NCBI GenBank assembly: GCA_015657535.1
Contig: JADHZB010001339.1
Span: 8,558 to 23,988 of the forward strand
Direction: 5' to 3'
DNA: 15,431 nucleotides
Source: Nephromyces sp. MM_2019
Lineage: Eukaryota; Apicomplexa; Aconoidasida; Nephromycida
Both the position numbers and the translations under genes were made by a program. A model generated the notes under the pieces. It saw only the letters and a list, made by a program, of their open reading frames with translations. It did not search any database and was not told the DNA's origin. This document shows, one piece after another, positions 8,990 to 15,431 of the stretch. The first letter of the stretch is position 1; the number at the start of each line of letters is the position of its first letter.

Positions 8990-9160
8990 TCTCGCTCAGT
9001 CTGAGATTTTCTCTTTCCCACTTAACCTTCCCCCACCCCCCCCGAGCTAACCTCACCTCGCTCTCCCACGTACTTTCTCGCTCCTTCCCCCGCCCCCCCT
9101 TCGACCTAAATCCCCCCCTATCCCTCCCGTCTAACCTTCCCAAAACCCCCCACTCCCCAG
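8990..9160 (+). promoter_or_regulatory. C/T-rich leader or 3' end of a 5'-UTR intron
   Basis: The plus strand is strongly pyrimidine-rich with several runs of six or more C. It ends in ccccccactccccag at 9160, two bases before the ATG at 9163. That is a good acceptor, so this is either untranslated leader or the end of an intron in the 5' UTR. C-rich blocks also precede the acceptors of exons 4 and 6 of this gene, which favours the intron reading. Confidence 0.4.
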
Positions 9161-9162
9161 CA

Positions 9163-9586
9163 ATGACTTCCACTCATTCTGCATCCCCTTTGCCTTGTGT
9201 AACTCCCCTAAAGCGGCGTTTTCCCCTCCTCTTTCTCTGCCTCCCCTTCCTACTGCTTTCGGGTTGCCCATTCGGTGACTTCATTCAGACATCTCACGCG
9301 ATCAGAGGCTTCAACTATGTTCCTTACTTAGCTGAGGAGGCCCTCAATAAACCCTTCTCTATGCGGTCTGCTTTAAGCCATAGGATAACAGGCGGTGTAT
9401 CTACAATCACTGGAATAACGTATCTGCTGCCGGTAGTAAGTAACTCTAGCAGCATCTCTGCAGAGGGTGGTACTGTCTTTCCAGAGGATGTAGAAGGAAG
9501 CCCCCCTTCTTCCGGCTATTTGGATAGAGGGAAAACCTTGGCGACGGTCTTGAAGGAAGTTCGTTTGATAGCTAGTGGTGGAGCAG
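9163..9586 (+). CDS. Exon 1: signal peptide and N-terminal region
   Basis: The ATG at 9163 is chosen because a signal peptide follows (KRRFPLLFLCLPFLLLSG); the frame upstream is only C/T-rich leader. After it come IRGFNYVPYLAEEALNKPFS and DRGKTLATVLKEVRLIASGG. The donor is GCAG|gttagg, exit phase 1. An earlier phase 0 donor, GGAA|gttcgt, is possible. GC content is well above the surroundings, which supports coding. Confidence 0.78.
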
Positions 9587-12500
9587 GTTAGGGGGGGGGG
9601 TGAAGGTGTTTTTTTGGTGAAGAGTTCAAGGGAGGAGGGCGTTTTAGGGTGGGTGGTTGGGCTGGTGAGGGGGTGGAAGGAGGGAGTTGGTGGAGGATGT
9701 TTGGGGGGGAGGGAGGAGGGGATTGTGGAAGGGGGTTTGGGGGTTGAGGATGAGAAAGGCAGGATGATCTGGGGAGGTTTTTTTGAGGGGGGGAAGCAGA
9801 GTTTTTGAGCTTTTGGGGATGAAGCAGATATTTCAATGGAATTAGCTGTTTTAAGATGCCTTATTGAAACTTTTTATAGTACTCACAAGAACAGACATCT
9901 GTACTGTATGAAAAGTTCTGCTTATTCATATTCTGTGGCTAAATAACTCCGGAGTCATCATCAAAGGCTTTGTAGAGTTTGTGCAATTTAGGAGGAAATT
10001 GGGTGGACAATGGGTGGAAATTGGGTGGAAATTGGGTGGAAATTGGGTGGAAATTGGGTGGAAAATGAGTATTTGCTGCCTCCACAGGATTCGTAGGCTT
10101 TTGCAATGAATTTTTTGGAATTGCTTCTTTTTATCTTCACCTTCTTCAATTTTCCTGTTTTTCCCCCTTCCACCCCCACCTTTCCTACCCCTACCACCTA
10201 TCACACCCCCATACTCATTAGAAACCATAAAGCTGCTACCTTAAAGCACCATTTTATCCAAAAACACACCCCCATACACCCTCTAGTTTTCTCATTGAGG
10301 ACTTGTGCATAAATATTTGGGGTTTAGCTTTCTCTCTCTGCATCTGCACTTAGCGGTATGCAAGGGTTGTAGAGAGTTTTTGCGACGATCATTTCTACTA
10401 TATAATCCGCATCAATACCACCCTTTCTTCTCTGCAAAAACGTTTGTTTTCTCTCCCCTTCCCTTACTGAGTGAGGAAATACTCTGTGTGCGCTAGTTAG
10501 TTTGGCTGAAGAAAAACCCTTCAGAATCCTATGTGTATTTGTGCGTGTCTTACAGTCTTCTTTTATGCCTTCTTTAAAGCTATCTTCACATTTGTTTTAC
10601 TCATTTTTATATGCGCTCAATTTAAAGAGGAAAAGTCTCCTGAGGCCTTGTTCCTTCTTGATAGCCTGAGAGTAAGAATTGCATCTGTTGTGTGTGTATG
10701 GGGAGGGGGTGGGGGGTGTGGCCTACCCTTTGGTATTTTTTTTGGGGGGGGGAGGGGTTTTGATTACCCTTTTGAGTGTGTGTGTGTGTGTGTGTGTATG
10801 TGTGTGTGTGTGTGTGAGGGTGTAAGTACCCTAGCATACGGCATCTCTTTGAAGATTATATTTAATAACGAATGCTTTATGATAAATCACACACATCAAT
10901 AAGATTTTGCAAAAATTTGGAGCTTTTTTTTTCTTGATATAAAACTAGCCCTCATCAGTTTCTCTTCAAGGATGTATATTTGAGTTTAAAATTCTTTGAA
11001 TTTTGCTGCTTTTCTATTGCCTTCATTTCATAATTCTTTTTGTCTTTTCAAAAGGTTAAATTTTGTCGAATTTGTGCGATAAATACATAGGTCACACACA
11101 CGAGTACGTAGCAACCTTTTTTTGCAAAATGAATGTTTGATTGAGGTGTATATACACCTCAATATACCCAAAAAAAAGGTGTTTTTAGCTGTATGTACAC
11201 CACCCTATATGTTAGTAAAGCTGCACGTACACAAGCTCTATTCTCATGTATTTTTGCGTTTGAAACTTTCAAAATGTGAAGATTCTTGTGCTCAAAAACT
11301 CAGATTTCATACGCACTCACATCACATGAACTGCAATGTGTAGTTTGCTAAATTTGGTAGTCAAGCGGTATACTTTCTATGTATAGCCAGAATCTCTTTG
11401 ATGTAGTGTATGGTGGAAAAAATCTGAGTAATCATGGCTTGGGGGGGTGTTTGGGGGGTTTTTTAGGGGGGTATTTCGTGGGGAATTGTATGGTGGGGGG
11501 TATTTTGGGGGAGCATTTGAGGGTGTCTTTAATAGTTTTTTTATGTGGGAGGTTTTTACTGTGGAATAATTCCCTGGAAGGGCCTATTTCCTAGAGCTTG
11601 TTTCCTGGGGGGTGTCTCTAAAGGAGGGGATATCTTCTATCAGGCTGTTTTCAAAGGAATCCACCCCTCAAGCCTACCTTGTATACTGCACCAACTAAGT
11701 GCATAATACTAGCATTTAAGGCAGCTGTTGTATAAGTGGAGTGTACATACACTCAAAATATACATGTATTAAACAGAGAAGTTGATGAATTTTCCATTTT
11801 TTTTTTTTGCAGTTTTCTTCCTTAGAAAATCACTACTTTATCGAGCTTGAAGATGTGTGTGTGTTGCTTAACTATTGCAGGGAGGTCGCCTTAATGCAAT
11901 GACCGAAAGGCTAGTGCTTGCAAATCTGGACTTTCTTCCTTTAGATACACTTTCAAGATTTCTACCGAGTATATTCTCAAGTGTTGGGGGAATACTGCTG
12001 GTGATTCTACATTATTCAAGCGATTTCTCGTGTTATGAGTGACTCGTTAGGAGATTCTGATGTAATAGGCGATTTAAGCTTTTTCTGTATCAAATAGAGG
12101 CTTTTTGTATTGAATGAAAGCATTTTAGTCTTTAAATTGAGCTTTTTTCTCATAAAATGGTACTTTTTTTTCGTCGATTTTCTCTGTACGTACAGCGATT
12201 TTGTTTTATAAGTTAAATTTCAAATTTGCAGTAGCAGCATCGATCAATCGCCATGCTTTTGCGTAGCTGCAGATGCTTGCTGTATTATACAAATATCCGC
12301 AAGCTTTCAATCTATAAATCAGTCGTCATCTGCGAAATTTTGCACTTTAAAACTTTTTCCTTACTGTAAAATATAGCAGTCGGTGATGGCTTTATCGCTG
12401 TTTTTTGCAATCGCTTTAGTAAGAATTTATGAGAAAGAGAAGGGTTTTTTTCTTCTCCTCTTCAAAGGATTGGTAGAATTCGTTCTATAAATATGTGTGT

Positions 12501-15098
12501 GTGTGCGTGCTATAATTTGGATGTTTTATCTTTTTAAGTGGGAAGATGGGGGATTTTCTTGAGTATTTTTGAAGTTTTGTAACGACTTCAACGATTTCCA
12601 TAGAGCGAGTTAGTATGTCTTCCACAGATAGAAACCCCAATTAAGCAGCCAGTGTATGCCCTAATTCTCACGTGCACTCAAAAAAACACCCTAAAGCAGC
12701 CACTCCGTATACTCTTTCATCGCACTAACTTCCCCCAAGTCAGCGACTGTGCATACTCCATTCCCTCCCCACACACACAAACCCCCTAGGTCCAAACATA
12801 ATTTTTTGATCATTTCTTTAGCGTTTTATCCATCCTGTCTTCCCCATCTTTGGGGTGTATGTACACCCGATACACAACTCTTTATTTAACACACGCCCCT
12901 TTTTTCTGCCTCCTATTCATAGGGACCTGCTCAGGGAAGCTCTCCTGCACTTCCTGCCTTCCCCTATTATCAGTCATATCGGCCAAATGCTTCAACTAAT
13001 CTCTTGGCTTATTTTCTTCAAGAAAATGGCTATGCCTCCTTGAGATTTCTATGCTCTAAACTAGTCTATGATTTCTGCGCACGGTGGAGCAAAGATCCTA
13101 TATTATCCACCACTTCTCAGGCTTATCTTGTGTGTTGTAAAGGTCTGTGTGTATGATTGCTTTGAAGTAGGGTTGGGAGGGCGGAAGCCTGTAAGGGTAG
13201 TGTCTGTGCTTACGTGTGTGCTTTTGGGAGTTTCTTTGGTGTGTGTGTGTATGCTCTAAGCTTGAGCCATTATTTTTTGTTTGTGGTGTTTTATGTGTGT
13301 GTCTTTTATACTCGATGGAATTTAGTTTGCTTTTCAAAAGTTTTGTGTGTGTGGATTTCACGCTTTAATGATGGTTTTTTCTGTGTTTTTCTTGCGCTGT
13401 ATGTGATTATTCTACACTTTAGCAATCCTTTTTTCTATTTCCCCCATATTTTGTGTGTGTTTCTCTCCCTAGGAACCACTGACGTGAGCATCAACTCTGG
13501 GAATTACTTGCAATTCACTAGAGATATGTTTCAGTCTATTCCAATAGCGGATGCAGCTAAGCCTTCCTACCTTAAAAGCCTTGAGAATCTACCTCCTCTG
13601 AAGATCGCTCCGGCAAACAAGTTCACCGCTCAGAGCCCTTGGCCAGTAGCTCATCGTACTCCGGCTGCGCAGGTTTCTGCTTCTTCTTTTTCAGGATGAA
13701 ATCGTATACATTCATTATAATAGAAGCTCATATAGTGTGAAGATGGGGTTTATAATGGTGGTTTATGTGTGTGCTGGTTGCCCGTGAAAGTAGTGGTGTG
13801 TGTGGGTAGTATGCGTGCAAGCAGAAAGTAATGATGGGTTTGTGTGTGTGTGTGTGTGTGTGTGTTTGTAGGAGAAGAGTAGTGATATGCTTGTGTTTTT
13901 TTGGCGGAAAAGAGTAGTGTTTTGTGTGTGCCTGTCCATCTATGTGGGTGTATACATGTGGAAGCTGCATTCTTCTTTAGTGAAAAGCAGCTTTCTCCTT
14001 AAGATTTTTCTGTTATAACTTCAAACTCTTCAGCATAGCAACAGGAGCTTTTTTGCAGTCTTTAGATATCTGGGCAATTTGCTCAGCATTTATAATCTTG
14101 CACACACGCCATGCTGCATAGTATACTTATCGAGAAAACTCACTGGCGACAAGATTTTTCCCATACTATTGAAACAACACATGAAAAGGCACTGAAACAC
14201 CCCCCAAAACACCCCCCAACACACCCCTCAACACAGCCCCCCCGGCCACCTAATCTCTCCACAGGGAAGCTCTCCCATCTCCACTATTGACGGCACGCGA
14301 GCATTGAAGACGGATGCTTTTGATCGTTTCTCTATCACAAGCACGCCAATCACTCTGTTTTACACTGAAGATTTGAAGTATCTGTGGGGTAGCAGCTGGA
14401 CGACTATCTTCAAGATTGATCGAAGAGGCAGCGACTTGAAGCTCGTCGATTACTTAACGAAGCCCCTCAGTGAAACCTTTAAGGATACTTTTCATGGCTC
14501 ATATTCAATACTAAGCAAAGAAGTGGGTTGTTGTGTGGTTTTTTGGAGGTTTTTCGTCGTTTTCTGTGGTTTTTGGGGCTTAGAGGATGTAAAATTTGAG
14601 TTTTTTGGGGAAAATGCGTGTGGGGGGGAAGGAGGAGAGGAGGGAGGGGGAGAGGAGGGGGGATTGAAGAGAAGAGAAGAGACAAGAAAGAAGAGAGAAG
14701 TGAAGAAAAGAAACTAAAATAAAAGTAAAGACAAGAGGAGACATAAAGACAAAAAAACCAGTCACACACACATACGAACCCAATAGCGAACTCACACACA
14801 AACCCACCAGTCACACACACAAACCCAATCACACACACACCTTCAAACGCTTTTTTTTCAATTCTTCAAGTCTTTTTAATATCCCTCCCTCCTGGTTACT
14901 TATCTTCATCTCCTTCAGGGCCTCTTTTTAACCTCTGCAATGCAACGCATTGAAGCTTATATGGATGTGCCTTATACTAGTGGATTGAAGATAATGAAGC
15001 ATCCTAGTGTGTACTGGCTTTCAAACGATGTAAATCTTCTTAGTGAAAAGGAGGTTTTTGTAGCACTCAATATAACACACGATGGTTATCTAGTTTGG
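9163..15098 (+). CDS. Unrecognised secreted or membrane-targeted protein, multi-exon, 3' end outside the window
   Basis: Seven exons join with matching phases: 9163-9586, 10628-10671, 11881-12000, 12923-13142, 13473-13672, 14265-14522 and 14919-15098. They encode 482 residues, and the last exon ends at an ideal gtaagt, so the protein continues. Residues 17-19 (KRR) and the hydrophobic run 20-32 form a classic signal peptide, with cleavage likely near residues 33-35. Sequons lie at N94, N218 and N473. Exon 4 holds four Cys (C-x7-C and a CC pair). The part after exon 4 is polar and globular-looking, with FDRFSITSTPITLFYTEDLK and later LNITHDGYLVW. I see no domain I can name. An apicomplexan-type secretory-organelle protein is possible, but nothing diagnostic shows it. 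Least certain are exon 2 and the exon 3 donor. Confidence 0.72.
9587..10627 (+). other. Intron 1
   Basis: The first 200 bases are strongly G-rich (G-runs up to ten). An 11-bp repeat sits at 9997-10062, and C-rich DNA at about 10160-10290 is capable of pairing with the G-rich start. The 3' part before 10628 is T-rich. No convincing exon lies inside. Confidence 0.55.
9997..10062. repeat. 11-bp tandem repeat, six copies
   Basis: The unit is AATTGGGTGGA, with copies starting at 9997, 10008, 10019, 10030, 10041 and 10052. The second copy carries CAATGGGTGGA; the other five are identical. The G-triplets recur every 11 bp. The reverse complement, TCCACCCAATT, resembles the ends of the 21-bp unit at 6458-6661. 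Confidence 0.95.
10628..10671 (+). CDS. Exon 2 (44 nt)
   Basis: It reads EEKSPEALFLLDSLR (the first codon is split), with donor AGA|gtaaga and exit phase 0. The acceptor is caatttaaag after a T-rich tract. An alternative acceptor at 10555 (gtcttacag) is also in phase and would add a hydrophobic stretch FFYAFFKAIFTFVLLIFICA. I prefer the short form because the extra residues look like a translated polypyrimidine tract. Confidence 0.55.
10775..10817. repeat. (TG)n microsatellite in intron 2
   Basis: About twenty TG units are interrupted once by TATG. It follows two G-rich tracts, including a G8 run at 10744. The Cys/Val-rich frame through it is not coding. Confidence 0.9.
11141..11162. promoter_or_regulatory. 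Perfect 22-bp palindrome TTGAGGTGTA-TA-TACACCTCAA
   Basis: Both arms match at all ten positions. It is the cleanest member of the GGTGTA-N2-TACACC family; the copy at 2028-2052 keeps the same TTGAG/CTCAA flanks. It lies in intron 2 of the secreted gene. Confidence 0.6.
11881..12000 (+). CDS. Exon 3
   Basis: It enters in phase 0 after attgcag and reads GGRLNAMTERLVLANLDFLP, then LDTLSRFLPSIFSSVGG and ILL. The other two frames stop within 20 codons. The donor is uncertain: CTG|gtgatt at 12001, or AGT|gttggg at 11983. Both give phase 0, as exon 4 needs. Confidence 0.6.
12001..12922 (+). other. Intron 3
   Basis: The 5' part is T-rich with TG runs (12493-12506). The 3' part, 12630-12790, is C- and CA-rich, including cccctccccacacacacaa... 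A palindrome-family element lies at 12852-12868. No exon is evident inside. Confidence 0.5.
12852..12868. promoter_or_regulatory. Palindromic element GGGTGTATGTACACCC
   Basis: Near-perfect inverted repeat of the same family as 2028-2052, 55 bases upstream of the exon 4 acceptor. Confidence 0.45.
12923..13142 (+). CDS. Exon 4 (Cys-containing)
   Basis: It enters in phase 0 after cctattcatag and reads GPAQGSSPALPAFPYYQSYR, then PNASTNLLAYFLQENGYASL, RFLCSKLVYDFCARW and a tail with YLVCCK. The donor AAAG|gtctgt gives the phase 1 exit that exon 5 requires. A second in-frame acceptor lies 12 nt inside (CTCAG|GGAAGC), so the first four residues may be optional. It contains the sequon N218 and all four Cys after the signal region. 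Confidence 0.7.
13143..13472 (+). other. Intron 4, TG-rich
   Basis: The sense strand is rich in TGTGTG runs from end to end. The acceptor is tttctctccctag. The frame that stays open through it is Val/Cys/Phe-rich and reflects the repeats. Confidence 0.65.
13473..13672 (+). CDS. Exon 5
   Basis: It enters in phase 1 and exits in phase 0 at GCGCAG|gtttct. It reads TTDVSINSGNYLQFTRDMFQ, then SIPIADAAKPSYLKSLENLP, then a Pro/Ala-rich end (SPWPVAHRTPAAQ). GC content and amino-acid make-up contrast sharply with the flanking TG-rich introns. Confidence 0.8.
13673..14264 (+). other. Intron 5
   Basis: The 5' half is GT-rich with a pure (TG)n run at about 13842-13865. The 3' end, 14199-14250, is C/A-rich (acaccccccaaaacacc...). 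The two halves are complementary in character. The acceptor is aatctctccacag. Confidence 0.65.
13841..13865. repeat. (TG)n microsatellite in intron 5
   Basis: About twelve TG units follow GATGGGTT. Confidence 0.9.
14265..14522 (+). CDS. Exon 6
   Basis: It enters and exits in phase 0. It reads GSSPISTIDGTRALKTDAFD, RFSITSTPITLFYTEDLKYL, then WGSSWTTIFKIDRRGSDLKL and on to SYSILSKE. The acceptor is strong (tctctccacag); the donor is GAA|gtgggt. Its first 12 bases, with the preceding CAG, repeat a 14-mer found inside exon 4. Confidence 0.82.
14523..14918 (+). other. Intron 6, with complementary ends
   Basis: It starts GTGGGTTGTTGTGTGG, passes into a GA-rich block (14625-14720), then a CA-rich block (14759-14840), and ends pyrimidine-rich. 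CACACACAAACCCAC near 14792-14806 can pair with the intron's first bases. CCCTCCCTCCT at 14883-14893 is an exact reverse complement of 14638-14648. Confidence 0.7.
14919..15098 (+). CDS. Exon 7, last exon in the window
   Basis: It enters in phase 0 after catctccttcag and exits in phase 0 at TGG|gtaagt. It reads GLFLTSAMQRIEAYMDVPYT, SGLKIMKHPSVYWLSNDVNL, then LSEKEVFVALNITHDGYLVW. The ideal donor shows the gene continues beyond the window. It includes the sequon N473. Confidence 0.82.
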
Positions 15099-15431
15099 GT
15101 AAGTATAGTAGAGGCTGAAGCTTTTTAGGTGGCTGCCTTTGTGTGTGGAATTGGCAGTTGTTAAAGCAGAAATTATGAGTAGTCCGCACACAGGCTCTGC
15201 TGCTGTTTGATAGGGTTGATCCTAGTTGATTTGATTTTTTTTTTGGGGTAATAGTGTGTGCTTGTGTGTGTAATTGAACGAGATTCTTGTAGATGCTTGA
15301 TTTGAAACGATGAAGAAGATGATTAAGATGAAGATGAAGATGATTAAGATGATGAAGAAGATCAAGATGATGAAGAAGATGAAGAAGATCAAGATGATGA
15401 AGAAGATGAAGAAGATGAAGATGAAGATGAT
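15099..15431 (+). other. Intron 7 (partial)
   Basis: It starts gtaagt, has TG runs at 15255-15270, and then enters the GAT/GAA repeat that runs off the window. Confidence 0.55.
15309..15431. repeat. GAT/GAA trinucleotide repeat, continues past the window edge
   Basis: Mixed GATGAAGAA units, with occasional GATTAA and ATCAAG, form a nearly all-purine sense strand apart from the T's. After 15345 one frame reads only Asp/Glu/Gln and another only Met/Lys/Ile, so an acidic repeat inside an exon cannot be excluded. TAA triplets in the acidic frame before 15347, and the lack of an acceptor, favour an intronic microsatellite. Confidence 0.85.

Larger units (their letters stand above)
10672..11880 (+). 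other. Intron 2
   Basis: It opens with G-rich and TG-rich DNA (10699-10817), then T-rich DNA, and holds three palindrome-family elements (11141-11162, 11189-11202 and 11739-11755). A G-run area lies at 11440-11520. The acceptor is ttaactattgcag. Confidence 0.5.

Noticed and set aside
9575..9836. Gly-rich plus frame and Pro-rich minus frame after exon 1
   Set aside because: This is G-run DNA at the start of intron 1; both frames are low-complexity by-products.
9926..10228. Minus frames with repeated HPISTQFPPNF
   Set aside because: They are the 11-bp tandem repeat translated; a period not divisible by three cycles through the frames.
10531..10902. 123-aa plus frame with a hydrophobic start and Gly/Cys/Val-rich end
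   Set aside because: Only the central 44 nt fit as an exon; the rest is a polypyrimidine tract, G-runs and TG repeats.
13728..13970. His/Thr-rich minus frame
   Set aside because: It is antisense of the TG repeat in intron 5.
14479..14838. Minus frames of 119 and 75 aa, hydrophobic and Ser/Leu-rich
   Set aside because: They are antisense of intron 6 repeats and partly overlap well-supported exon 6.
1..15431. tRNA or rRNA genes, CRISPR arrays, transposase or reverse transcriptase remnants
   Set aside because: No B-box-like GTTCRANNC with a partner stem, no regularly spaced spacers, and no recognisable mobile-element protein motif in any frame I read.

Overview
The window looks like nuclear DNA of an intron-rich unicellular eukaryote. 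Reading frames are short and bounded by GT..AG splice sites with matching phases. The non-coding DNA is T-rich, with many TG, GA and C/T tracts and minisatellites. I see no bacterial operon features, tRNA, rRNA, CRISPR array or recognisable transposon. An alveolate or apicomplexan-like protist is my guess only, based on gene style; no sequence signature proves it.

Left end (1-2190): the C-terminal half of a plus-strand tRNA adenosine deaminase subunit of the Tad3/ADAT3 type. Two exons (925-1097 and 1636-1992) join in phase 0 and carry the deaminase zinc motifs. Upstream exons were not found with confidence. The region also holds a 40-bp repeat at the window edge and a duplicated 30-bp segment.

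Middle (2190-8960): sparse and ambiguous. A possible minus-strand gene (2930 down to 2065, five phase-consistent exons, 172 aa) would be convergent with tad3, but a plus-strand ORF competes for part of it. Other exon-like islands occur at 4203-4019 (minus) and 4602-5354 (plus). At this base composition, open frames of about 60 codons arise by chance, so these carry low confidence. The rest is minisatellites, a purine tract, a C/T-rich 21-bp repeat block and TG runs.

Right half (8960-15431): one large plus-strand gene that runs off the end. Seven exons with matching phases (9163-9586, 10628-10671, 11881-12000, 12923-13142, 13473-13672, 14265-14522, 14919-15098) encode the first 482 or so residues of a protein with an N-terminal signal peptide and three N-glycosylation sequons. 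I recognise no family. Its introns are odd: several start G- or GT-rich and end C- or CA-rich, so the two ends could pair.

A family of short palindromes built on GGTGTA-N2-TACACC is scattered through the window, inside introns and beside genes.
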